NCBI RefSeq assembly: GCF_026625045.1 | Contig: NZ_CP113089.1 | Span: 496,001 to 560,000 of the forward strand | Reading direction: 5' to 3' | DNA: 64,000 nt | Source: Microcella daejeonensis | Lineage (GTDB): Bacteria > Actinomycetota > Actinomycetes > Actinomycetales > Microbacteriaceae | In this document: positions 32,993 through 42,782 of the stretch, piece after piece | Position numbering within the stretch: position 1 is the first letter of the stretch | Layout of the letters: each line of letters starts with the position of its first letter | Position numbers and translations under genes: made by a program | The notes under the pieces: model-generated | Told to the model about the DNA's origin: nothing | What the model saw: the letters and a program-made list of their open reading frames with translations, nothing else | Databases searched by the model: none

Positions 32993-34420
32993 CTAGCGGG
33001 CCGCGACGGCCGCGCTGCGGCGGGCGAGCAGCACGGAGCCGAGCCCGAGGAGCGCCAGCAGCGCGCCCAGCAGTCCGAGCGCGGGAGCGACCGGGGCCGC
33101 TCCGGTCAGCGCGAGCTGACCCTCGGACGCGGCGGGGGCGGCCGACGCGGGCGTGACGCCGCCGTCGGTGCCACCGGCGGTGCCGGTCTCCGTCCCGTCG
33201 TCGGTGCCACCGGCGGTGCCGGTGTCCGTCCCGTCATCGGTGCCCGGGTCGGTCCCGGGGTCCGTTCCCGGGTCAGTTCCCGGGTCGGTCCCGGGGTCGG
33301 TGCCGGGGTCCGTTCCCGGATCGGTGCCGGGGTCCGTGCCCGTGTCCGTCCCGGTCTCCGCGTCGCCGATGATCCCGATCGCCACGTCGCCGATCGTGAT
33401 CGGCAGGGAGATGGTCGGGTCGATCAGGGTGCCGCCGAGGATCCCGTCGTCGCCGGAGGTGCTGCCCGAGCCTCCGCCGATGATCGGGAGGCCGAGCATC
33501 CCGTCGCCGGAACCGGAGCCGGAGCCGCCGGTCGTCGCGTCGCCGATCACGCCGAGCGCCACATCGCCGACCGAGATCGGCGCGATCACATCGGGCGACA
33601 CGACCGTGCCGCCACCCAGGCTGTCATCGCCCGAGCTCGACCCCGAACCGGGAGCCGACGGGGCCGGAGCCGCGTCACCCCCCGTGTCGGAACCGGAGCC
33701 GCCGGTGGTCGCGTCGCCGATCACGCCGAGCGCCACATCGCCGACCGAGATCGGCGCGATCACATCGGGCGACACGACCGTGCCGCCACCCAGGCTGTCA
33801 TCGCCCGAGCTCGACCCCGAACCGGGAGCCGACGGGGCCGGAGCCGCGTCACCACCCGTGCCGGAACCGGAGCCGCCGGTGGTCGCGTCGCCGATCACGC
33901 CGAGCGCCACATCGCCGACCGAGATCGGCGCGGTCACGACCGGGGCGACGACCGTGCCGCCGCCGACCGAGTCGTCCCCCGTCGAGGTGGAGGGCGCGGC
34001 CGGAACGGGCGCAGGAGCGGGCGCCGGAGCCGGAGCCGGAGCCGACGACCCTCCGGTCGAGGAGTCGCCGATGAGGCCGAGCGAGACGTCGCCGATCGAG
34101 ATCGGGATGCTCACCACGGGTGCGGCGACCGTTCCTCCGCCGATCGAGTCGGCACCGTTCGAGGTCGCCGGTGCCGGCGCGGGCGCCGGAGCGGGTGCGG
34201 CCGCCGGAGCGGACGAGCCCCCCGTCGACGAGTCGCCGATGAGGCCGAGCGAGACGTCGCCGACCGACACGGGGATGGAGACGAGACCGCCGATGACGGT
34301 CCCTCCGAGCAGCGAGTCGTCGCCGCTGGATTCGGCGGCAGAGGCGGCCGTGGCGCCGGCGACGCTGATGCCGCCCGCGATCACGACGCTCCATAGCGCC
34401 TTGGTGATGAATCTGGACAT
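32993..34420 (-). CDS. Secreted surface protein with six chaplin-like modules and an LALTG wall-anchor signal
   Basis: The 475-residue protein has a signal peptide (about 1-28, ending TAASA). Six modules follow, each opening GDDSxxGGTV and continuing PxxxxPIxxGDVxxGxIGDxxTGG. This resembles the beta-strand core of Streptomyces chaplins (VxxPVxVPVxVxGNxVxVIG) but has no cysteines. Pro/Ala and Gly/Ser spacers separate the modules. Next come about eight TDPG repeats, then a sorting signal: LALTG (436-440), a hydrophobic helix and a basic RRSAAVAAR tail, as in LAxTG substrates of class E sortases. It is likely wall-attached and self-associating. Modules 4 and 5 derive from a 174-bp DNA duplication. 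ATG 34420 follows AAGGAG. Function inferred. Confidence 0.8.
   Translation of the reverse strand: MSRFITKALWSVVIAGGISVAGATAASAAESSGDDSLLGGTVIGGLVSIPVSVGDVSLGLIGDSSTGGSSAPAAAPAPAPAPAPATSNGADSIGGGTVAAPVVSIPISIGDVSLGLIGDSSTGGSSAPAPAPAPAPAPVPAAPSTSTGDDSVGGGTVVAPVVTAPISVGDVALGVIGDATTGGSGSGTGGDAAPAPSAPGSGSSSGDDSLGGGTVVSPDVIAPISVGDVALGVIGDATTGGSGSDTGGDAAPAPSAPGSGSSSGDDSLGGGTVVSPDVIAPISVGDVALGVIGDATTGGSGSGSGDGMLGLPIIGGGSGSTSGDDGILGGTLIDPTISLPITIGDVAIGIIGDAETGTDTGTDPGTDPGTDPGTDPGTDPGTDPGTDPGTDPGTDDGTDTGTAGGTDDGTETGTAGGTDGGVTPASAAPAASEGQLALTGAAPVAPALGLLGALLALLGLGSVLLARRSAAVAAR
33541..33888. repeat. Near-identical 174-bp tandem duplication inside the surface protein gene
   Basis: Copies begin at 33541 and 33715 and differ at only two bases. 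A third, more diverged copy begins at 33889. The period equals 58 codons, so copy number can change without a frameshift. Confidence 0.9.
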
Positions 34421-34529
34421 GATGGTCGTACTCCTTCGTCTGCGTTCTGAGAGATGCCGGCGCGAGCGCGCACGGCCGATGGATGCGCGTGCTCGTGGGC
34501 CGCGAGGGCGCGCACGAGCGCATCGGCTC

Positions 34530-35477
34530 TCAGTCGGGAGACGGAGTGGAGTAGGAGCAGGGACCGGCGGGCAGCCGGTCGTCGCGCGGCGGGGCCGTGC
34601 GAGAGGAATCGAGTCGCAGATCGGCGGCGCCGTCGAGAGTCGCCGCGCCGAGCCCGGCCGCAGGAGCGTTCGCCGACGCCGTCGCCGCGGGGGCCGCCAT
34701 CGGCTCGCCGAGGAGCGGACCGCGGGCGGCCGGGTCGGAGCCGCCGCCGCGGACGATCGACGCGGAGGACGCGGTGGCGGCCGCGAGTGCAGCGCTCCCC
34801 GTCACGACGGTCGAGGTGTCGGACGGCACGGTCGGCTCGGGCGCGATCGCGACGCCGGTCGCGCCGACGATCGACGAGAACGGGAAGGGCACGGTGTCGA
34901 CGACCTCGGATGCGGGCGTCTCGGAGCCGGCGGCGGGCGGCGCGAGGCCGGGCTCCGGGCCGAGATCGGGAGCCGTCGGGACGGGCGCCGGAGCACCGAC
35001 GCCGGGAGCCTCCGGCAGGCCGGGGACGACGTCGATCACACCGTCGACGACCTCGTCGACCGCCTCGACGACCGGGGCCGTCGTGCCGATGACGGCGCCG
35101 ACGGCGGAGTCGGCGGTGGTGTCGACGACCGCGGTGAGCGGAGCGGCGACCTGCTCGACCACGACCTGCGTGATCGGGGCGGCGACGGGGGCGGCGGCAT
35201 CCACCACGGCGACCGTGCCGGTGACGGTCGCATCGACGACGTCGGTAGTGGAGTCGACGACGGACGTCAGGCCGTCGCCCACATCACCGAGCAGGGAGCC
35301 GATGCCGGCGGGGTGGCGCTCGGCGGCCGCGGCGCGGTCGGTCGGCCAGAGGACGCTCAGGAGTGCGCCGACGACGGCGAGCGCGAATGCCCAGAGGAGG
35401 AGGGAGCGCAGGCGCGCGACCGAGATGCTGCTCGCCCCCTGCGCTGCAGCGGGCCGCGGCACTGCGACTCCATCCAT
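34530..35477 (-). CDS. Secreted Val/Ala-rich repetitive protein, function unknown
   Basis: I do not recognise this 315-residue protein. After a short basic start it has one hydrophobic segment (LLLWAFALAVVGALLSVLWP, about 25-44), a signal anchor or cleaved signal ending AAAAE. Next is a stretch of about 100 residues made of repeated VVDxTxxVVDA and VAAPIxxVVxxV units, then a Pro/Gly-rich region and a polar tail ending YSTPSPD. There are no cysteines until near the end. ATG 35477 follows GGGGGTG. It precedes the chaplin-like gene on the same strand by 109 nt. The paired position suggests a common surface role; this is inference. Confidence 0.65.
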   Translation of the reverse strand: MDGVAVPRPAAAQGASSISVARLRSLLLWAFALAVVGALLSVLWPTDRAAAAERHPAGIGSLLGDVGDGLTSVVDSTTDVVDATVTGTVAVVDAAAPVAAPITQVVVEQVAAPLTAVVDTTADSAVGAVIGTTAPVVEAVDEVVDGVIDVVPGLPEAPGVGAPAPVPTAPDLGPEPGLAPPAAGSETPASEVVDTVPFPFSSIVGATGVAIAPEPTVPSDTSTVVTGSAALAAATASSASIVRGGGSDPAARGPLLGEPMAAPAATASANAPAAGLGAATLDGAADLRLDSSRTAPPRDDRLPAGPCSYSTPSPD

Positions 35478-35574
35478 CGAATCACCCCCCGGTGAGAACG
35501 TGCGGTCTACCCTCCTCCCGCGATGAGGGTTCGTCAACCCCTCTCCGCAGAACTACTGAGAAGGCCCGCCTCGG

Positions 35575-35580
35575 TAGGGT
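35575..35580 (+). promoter_or_regulatory. -10 hexamer for leaderless yihY-type gene
   Basis: TAGGGT lies 6 nt before ATG 35587. Confidence 0.5.
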
Positions 35581-35586
35581 TGGACG

Positions 35587-36666
35587 ATGGCCGAGACGCG
35601 CAGCGCCCCCCGATCATTGAGCGCCGAGCAGGGCGGCGCGCGCGGTGACGGGATGCCCGAGGCGGAGCATCCCGGGATCGGCGCCCGCATCGGCGCGCTC
35701 GTGCAGCGGGTCATGCGATGGCGGGCCGTGCGGGTGCTCATGCACTACGGCTCGCAGCGCGGGCCCATCCTCGCCAGCGGTCTCGCCTACCAGGCGATCT
35801 TCGCCGTCTTCGCCGCGATCTGGGTCGGCTTCTCGATCGCCGGTCTCGTGCTCACCGGCGACGTCGGTCTGCGGCAGAGCCTCATCGCCATCCTCAGCGA
35901 GAGCGTGCCGGGGCTCATCGACGACGGCACGGGCGGCGGCGCGATCGATCCGGAGGACCTGCTCAATGCCGGGGTGTTCCGCCTCAGCGGCGTGATCGCC
36001 CTCGTCGGACTGCTGGTGACCGCGCTCGGCTGGCTCGCATCGGCGCGGGATGCCGTGCGCGCGCTCTTCGGACTGCCCGCGGTCGAGGGCAACGTGCTGC
36101 TGCTGCGCCTGAAGGACCTGGGGCTCGCCGTCGGCTTCGGCGCGCTCGTGGTGCTCTCCGCCGTGCTGAGCGTGGTCGGGACGCAGGCCACCGATCTCGT
36201 GCTCGGGCTCGTTGGGCTGCGCGAGACCCCGATCGCGATCGTGCTCTCGCGCATCGTCTCCCTCGTCGTGATGTTCGCCCTCGACGCGGTCGTCCTCGCC
36301 GCGCTGTACCGCGTGCTCGCGGGCGTCCCCATCCCCTTCGCCCGGCTGCGCACCGGCGCCTTGCTCGGCGCGGCCGGGCTGGGCGCGCTCAAGGTGCTCA
36401 GCGGAGTCCTCCTCGGCGGCGCGACCTCCAACCCGCTGCTCGCCTCCTTCGCCGTCATCATCGGACTGCTGATCTTCTTCAACCTCGTCTGCCAGGTGAT
36501 CCTGATCGCCGCGGCCTGGATCGCGGTCGGCGTCGAGGATGCGGCGATCGTGCTCGACCCCGAGCTCGAGGCGAAGCGGCTCGAAGCCGCGCGGGCGCTC
36601 GTCGCCGCGCACTCGGAGCCCTCGGACGAGAAGCGCGGGTTCTGGGGGCGCCTGCTGCGTCGCTGA
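35587..36666 (+). CDS. YihY/BrkB-family inner membrane protein
   Basis: The 359-residue protein has about six helices. Family marks are GPILASGLAYQAIFAVFAAI near residue 60, the ALGWLASARDAVRALFGLP segment, and a final helix IFFNLVCQVILIAAAWIAVG. Once annotated as ribonuclease BN, the family is now regarded as membrane proteins of unknown transport role. The N-terminus is a polar 45-residue extension and the C-terminus is a basic cytoplasmic tail. Leaderless start pattern. The gene is divergent from the Val/Ala-rich secreted protein, 109 nt away. Confidence 0.85.
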   Translation: MAETRSAPRSLSAEQGGARGDGMPEAEHPGIGARIGALVQRVMRWRAVRVLMHYGSQRGPILASGLAYQAIFAVFAAIWVGFSIAGLVLTGDVGLRQSLIAILSESVPGLIDDGTGGGAIDPEDLLNAGVFRLSGVIALVGLLVTALGWLASARDAVRALFGLPAVEGNVLLLRLKDLGLAVGFGALVVLSAVLSVVGTQATDLVLGLVGLRETPIAIVLSRIVSLVVMFALDAVVLAALYRVLAGVPIPFARLRTGALLGAAGLGALKVLSGVLLGGATSNPLLASFAVIIGLLIFFNLVCQVILIAAAWIAVGVEDAAIVLDPELEAKRLEAARALVAAHSEPSDEKRGFWGRLLRR

Positions 36667-36725
36667 TCCGCCGCGCGCGATCGCCGGCGGCGCCCGCTCC
36701 GGGCATCCCTGTCGGCGGTCGAATC

Positions 36726-36731
36726 TAGGAT
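36726..36731 (+). promoter_or_regulatory. -10 hexamer for leaderless xthA transcript
   Basis: TAGGAT lies 7 nt before ATG 36739. The upstream in-frame ATG at 36730 overlaps this hexamer and is unlikely to be used. Confidence 0.5.
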
Positions 36732-36738
36732 GGTCGGC

Positions 36739-38713
<1,975 letters not shown>

Positions 38714-38717
38714 GCGC

Positions 38718-39281
38718 GTGGAGCCCGTCGCCCTCACCACGCCGCGGTTCACCCTGTCCGCGCCGCGCGCCGCCGACGTCGACGCGGTCTACGCCGCCTG
38801 CCAGGACGCCCAGCTGCAGCGCTTCGTGCCGGTGCCCGTGCCGTACGAGCGGTTCCACGCCGAGGGCTTCGTGCTCGAGCTCGTGCCCGAGTGGTGGCGC
38901 GACGACATCGAGTACGTCTTCGGCATCCGGCGCGCTCCGGATGTCCCGCTCATGGGCGTCGTCGCCTGGCAGCGCGCCCGCGGCTACATCGGCTACTGGC
39001 TCGGAGCCTCGCACCGCGGGGAGGGCGTCATGACCGAGGCCGTCGCCGCGGTCATCGACTGGGTCTTCACGCACGAGGACGTCGACGAGCTGCGGTGGGA
39101 GGCCACGGCCGGCAACCTCGGCTCGGCCCTCGTCGCCCAGCGCACCGGGTTCCGCTGGGACGGCACCGGCCGCATCTCGAACGTTCGCCCCGGCCAGGAG
39201 GAGGGCGGCTGGCGCGCCGTGCTGCGGCGGGAGCACCTCAGCTCGGTGCAGCCCGCGGCGGAATGGCCCGTGCTGGGGTGA
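38718..39281 (+). CDS. GNAT-family N-acetyltransferase (RimJ/RimL-like)
   Basis: The 187-residue protein follows the RimJ/RimL pattern: LTTPRFTLSAPRAADVDAVY at the start, GYIGYWLGASHRGEGVMTEAV as acetyl-CoA motif, and LRWEATAGNLGSALVAQRTGF near the end. It transfers an acetyl group to an amine, possibly a protein N-terminus; the substrate is not predictable. GTG 38718 is 5 nt past trpS, and its stop overlaps the next gene's GTG, so trpS, this gene and the HAD gene are likely one message. Confidence 0.85.
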   Translation: MEPVALTTPRFTLSAPRAADVDAVYAACQDAQLQRFVPVPVPYERFHAEGFVLELVPEWWRDDIEYVFGIRRAPDVPLMGVVAWQRARGYIGYWLGASHRGEGVMTEAVAAVIDWVFTHEDVDELRWEATAGNLGSALVAQRTGFRWDGTGRISNVRPGQEEGGWRAVLRREHLSSVQPAAEWPVLG

Positions 39282-40057
39282 GCGGCGAGGATCGCCCGCC
39301 GAGCTCAGGCCGCCCGGCCGGGCGCATCAGCGTCATGCTCTTCGACCTCGACGACTGCCTCATGACCCACTCGCGTGCAGTCGCCCACGGACTCGACGCC
39401 GCCCGCGCCGCGGCGGGCGGGGCCCTCGCGGCGGCCGACGGGGATGCCGAGCTCGCGCGCTGGCGCGAGCTCGAGGAGCACCACTACGCCCGGTACCTGA
39501 CGGGCGAGCTCGACTTCCTCGAGCAGAGGCGCGAGCGGGTGCGGGGCTTCCTCGCTCCGTACGGCATCGCGCCCTCGCCCTCCGAGGCCCTCGACTGGTT
39601 CGAGGGGTACATGCACGGGTACCGCGCGGGGTGGGCGCTCTACGACGACGTGCTGCCGATGCTCGAGGCGCTCGAACGGCGGGTGCCGGGCATCCGGTTC
39701 GGCATCGTCACCAACGGCGACATCAACTTCCAGACCGAGAAGCTCGTCGCGATCGGACTCGTCGACCGCATCGAGCACGTCATCGCCTCGGGCGAGGTCG
39801 GCGTCGCGAAGCCCGCCGCCGGCATCTTCCACGCGGCCGCACGCGCCTTCGGCGTCGACGTCGCGGCGTGCGCCTACGTCGGCGATCGGCTGCGCACCGA
39901 CGCCGTCGGCGCGCACGACGCCGGGATGCTCGGCCTCTGGCTCGACCGCGGCGAGCTGTCGAGCGCGCTCGCCTCCGAGGCCGCGAGTGCCGGCGGCGCC
40001 CTCGCCGTGCCGCGCATCACGAGCCTGCGGGAGCTGTCCGCCCACGTCGCGCCCTAG
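39278..40057 (+). CDS. HAD-superfamily hydrolase
   Basis: The 259-residue phosphatase-like protein has motif I FDLDDCLM, with the nucleophile and acid aspartates about residue 22. Motif II is FGIVTNGDI, the lysine is in GVAKPAAGIFHAA, and motif IV is YVGDRLRTDAVGA. The helical cap between motifs I and II fits subfamily IA phosphatases. The substrate cannot be inferred. GTG overlaps the preceding stop (GTGA). A hairpin follows the gene. Confidence 0.85.
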   Translation: MSGEDRPPSSGRPAGRISVMLFDLDDCLMTHSRAVAHGLDAARAAAGGALAAADGDAELARWRELEEHHYARYLTGELDFLEQRRERVRGFLAPYGIAPSPSEALDWFEGYMHGYRAGWALYDDVLPMLEALERRVPGIRFGIVTNGDINFQTEKLVAIGLVDRIEHVIASGEVGVAKPAAGIFHAAARAFGVDVAACAYVGDRLRTDAVGAHDAGMLGLWLDRGELSSALASEAASAGGALAVPRITSLRELSAHVAP

Positions 40058-40103
40058 CCGCCCCGCACGGTACGGGCGGAGCACGGCGCCCCCGCACGCC
40101 GAA

Positions 40104-40133
40104 GCGGGCGGAGCGCCGAAGCGCCCCGCCCGC
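40104..40133. terminator. Bidirectional terminator between the HAD gene and glpK
   Basis: GCGGGCGGAGCGC pairs with GCGCCCCGCCCGC across a CGAA loop; one pair is G-U. It serves the convergent ends at 40057 and 40179. Confidence 0.65.
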
Positions 40134-40178
40134 CGTTCCGCAGCTACCACCACTGCGGAGGGGAGTCCCGCGAGGGGA

Positions 40179-41693
40179 CTAGTTGACGTCCTCGTCCACC
40201 CAGTCGAAGGTCTTGGTGACGGCCTTCTTCCAGAGGCGGATCTGGCGGTCGCGCTCGCCCGCATCCATCGACGGGGTCCAGCGCGAGTCCTCCTGCCAGT
40301 TGGCGCGCAGCTCGTCGAGCGAGCCCCAGACGCCGACGGCGAGACCCGCGGCGTAGGCGGCGCCGAGCGCGGTCGTCTCCGCGACGACGGGGCGCACGAC
40401 GGGCACGCCGAGGATGTCGGCCTGGAACTGCATGAGCGTGTTGTTCGCGATCATGCCGCCGTCGACCTTGAGCTCGGTGAGGTCGACGCCCGAGTCGGCG
40501 TTGACGGCCTCGAGCACCTCGCGGGTCTGGAAGGCGGTGGCCTCCAGCGCGGCCCGCGCGATGTGGCCCTTGTTGACGAAGCGCGTGAGGCCCACGAGGG
40601 CGCCGCGCGCGTCGGAGCGCCAGTACGGGGCGAAGAGGCCCGAGAAGGCGGGCACGAAGTACGCGCCGCCGTTGTCCTCGACGGTGTTGGCGAGCGTCTC
40701 GACCTCGGGGGCCGATCCGATGATCCCGAGGTTGTCGCGCAGCCACTGGATGAGCGAGCCCGTGACGGCGATCGAGCCCTCGAGCGCGTAGTGCGGCTTC
40801 GCGTCGCCGAGCTTGTAGCCGAGGGTCGTCAGCAGACCGTTCTTGGAGTGCACGATCTCCTCACCGGTGTTGAAGATGAGGAAGTTGCCGGTGCCGTAGG
40901 TGTTCTTCGACTCGCCGGCGTCGAACGCCGCCTGGCCGAAGGTGGCCGCCTGCTGGTCGCCCAGGATGCCCGCCACGGGCACCTCGCGCAGCAGCGAGCT
41001 GCCGTGCACGGTGCCGTAGACCTCGGAGGACGACTTGATCTCCGGCAGCATCGACGCCGGAACGCCGAAGGCCTCGAGGATCGAGTGGTCCCACTGCAGG
41101 GTCTCGAGATCCATGAACAGCGTGCGCGAGGCGTTGGTCACGTCGGTGGCGTGCACGCCGCCGTCGGTGCCGCCGGTCAGGTTCCACAGCACCCAGGTGT
41201 CGGTGGTGCCGAAGAGCAGGTCGCCGTTGTCGGCGGCCTCGCGGGCACCCTCGACGTTCTCGAGGATCCAGACGATCTTCGTGCCGGAGAAGTACGTGGC
41301 GAGCGGCAGGCCGACGGTCGGCTTGAAGCGCTCCACGCCGCCGTCCTTCGCGAGGCGGTCGACGATCGACTGCGTGCGGGTGTCCTGCCAGACGATGGCG
41401 TTGTAGACGGGCTTGCCGGTGTTCTTGTCCCAGACGACGGCGGTCTCGCGCTGGTTGGTGATGCCGACGGCGGCGATGTCGTGGCGGGTGAGCGAGGCCT
41501 TCGAGAGCGCCTGGCCGATGACCTCGCGGGTGTTGGCCCAGATCTCCATCGGGTCGTGCTCGACCCAGCCGGCCTTCGGGAAGATCTGCTCGTGCTCCAT
41601 CTGACCGCTCGAGACGATCGAGCCCTTCTGGTCGAAGATGATGGCGCGGGTGCTGGTGGTGCCCTGGTCGATGGCGAGTACGTAAGTGGCCAT
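40179..41693 (-). CDS. glpK: Glycerol kinase
   Basis: The 504-residue FGGY-family kinase phosphorylates glycerol with ATP. It begins [19 protein letters not shown], has the [11 protein letters not shown] substrate segment, [11 protein letters not shown] and the FGGY signature region VKVDGGM-type ([19 protein letters not shown]). The length is that of the full-size bacterial enzyme. It is the last glp gene on this strand, 176 nt after glpF. That gap contains GGC-rich sequence and may give it separate control. Confidence 0.96.
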   Translation of the reverse strand: MATYVLAIDQGTTSTRAIIFDQKGSIVSSGQMEHEQIFPKAGWVEHDPMEIWANTREVIGQALSKASLTRHDIAAVGITNQRETAVVWDKNTGKPVYNAIVWQDTRTQSIVDRLAKDGGVERFKPTVGLPLATYFSGTKIVWILENVEGAREAADNGDLLFGTTDTWVLWNLTGGTDGGVHATDVTNASRTLFMDLETLQWDHSILEAFGVPASMLPEIKSSSEVYGTVHGSSLLREVPVAGILGDQQAATFGQAAFDAGESKNTYGTGNFLIFNTGEEIVHSKNGLLTTLGYKLGDAKPHYALEGSIAVTGSLIQWLRDNLGIIGSAPEVETLANTVEDNGGAYFVPAFSGLFAPYWRSDARGALVGLTRFVNKGHIARAALEATAFQTREVLEAVNADSGVDLTELKVDGGMIANNTLMQFQADILGVPVVRPVVAETTALGAAYAAGLAVGVWGSLDELRANWQEDSRWTPSMDAGERDRQIRLWKKAVTKTFDWVDEDVN

Positions 41694-41869
41694 GAGGGTG
41701 AGAACTCCTTCGTTATCGATGCCGGCAGGCCGGCGGGGGTGACGCTGATCGGGTGGTGCGCGTGCGGGTCGTGCGGGCGCACGGCGAGGCGCGGACGAGG
41801 CGACGGGGGGCGGATGCCCAGGCGCGAGCCTGCACGATGCCCGCGCCGGGCATCCGCCGTCGTCGACCG

Positions 41870-42625
41870 CTAGAGGATGGGCAGCAGGGCCGTGGCCGCG
41901 AGACCGGCGAGAGCGCCGCCGATCAGCGGACCGACGACCGGCACCCAGGAGTAGCCCCAGTCGCTCGAGCCCTTGCCCTTGATGGGCAGGATGGCGTGCG
42001 CCAGACGCGGGCCGAGGTCACGGGCCGGGTTGATGGCGTAGCCGGTCGGGCCACCGAGCGAGGCGCCGATGCCCACGACGAGCAGGGCGACGGGCAGAGC
42101 GCCGAGGGCGGCGAGTCCGGCTCCGGGCTCGGCACGGCCGAAGCCGATGACGACGAAGACGAGCACGAAGGTGCCGAGCACCTCGGTGACGACGTTCCAG
42201 CCGTAGCCGCGGATTCCGGGGCCCGTCGAGAAGACGGCGAGCTTGGTGCCCGCGTCGGGCTCCTCATCGAAGTGCTGCTTGTAGGCGAGGAAGGCCAGCA
42301 CGGCGCCGATGAAGGCTCCGACGAGCTGAGCGCCCATGTATCCCAGGATCGAGAGCAGGTTCACCGGCACGCCCTGACCGAACTCGGTCGCACCGTTGGT
42401 GACGAGTCCGATCGTGACGGCAGGGTTGAGGTGCGCGCCCGAGGCGTAGGAGACGGTCACACCGGCGAAGACCGCGAGGCCCCAGCCGAAGTTGATCATC
42501 AGGAATCCGCCGGCATTGCCCTTGGTCTTGGCCAGAACGGCGTTGGCGACGACGCCCGCACCGAGCAGCAGGAGCATGGCGGTTCCTACGACTTCCGATA
42601 GGAGTACCACTGCGAGATTGTCCAC
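41870..42625 (-). CDS. glpF: Glycerol uptake facilitator (MIP/aquaglyceroporin)
   Basis: The 251-residue membrane channel has six helices and two NPA boxes (67-69 in HLNPAVT and 199-201 in [11 protein letters not shown]). D203, just after the second box, is the mark of glycerol-permeable rather than water-only channels. It admits glycerol for GlpK encoded downstream. ATG 42625 follows an AGAGGAAGAAG ribosome site. It lies 157 nt after glpD, past a strong hairpin. Confidence 0.94.
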   Translation of the reverse strand: MDNLAVVLLSEVVGTAMLLLLGAGVVANAVLAKTKGNAGGFLMINFGWGLAVFAGVTVSYASGAHLNPAVTIGLVTNGATEFGQGVPVNLLSILGYMGAQLVGAFIGAVLAFLAYKQHFDEEPDAGTKLAVFSTGPGIRGYGWNVVTEVLGTFVLVFVVIGFGRAEPGAGLAALGALPVALLVVGIGASLGGPTGYAINPARDLGPRLAHAILPIKGKGSSDWGYSWVPVVGPLIGGALAGLAATALLPIL

Positions 42626-42653
42626 GTTGACTTCTTCCTCTGTTCAGGGTGGT

Positions 42654-42681
42654 CCTCCCGGCCGCGGTCCCGGCCGGGAGG
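42654..42681 (-). terminator. Hairpin between glpD and glpF
   Basis: CCTCCCGGCCG and CGGCCGGGAGG form a perfect 11-bp stem with a 6-nt loop (42665-42670). There is no T tract. It may separate or attenuate the two genes. Confidence 0.55.
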
Positions 42682-42782
42682 GGCGCGCTCCGACCGGGGC
42701 CGGGGCGCTTCCGCTCACGACCCGGGGGCCGCGGGCGGAATCCTTCGGGGCATCATCGCCCCGTCGTGATGCTCAGGATGCT

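Noticed and set aside
40135..40160. Second copy of the CCGCAG-type palindrome seen at 15581-15639
   Set aside because: Only TCCGCAG/CTGCGGA is shared. The rest differs, and it is better read as part of the glpK 3' region.
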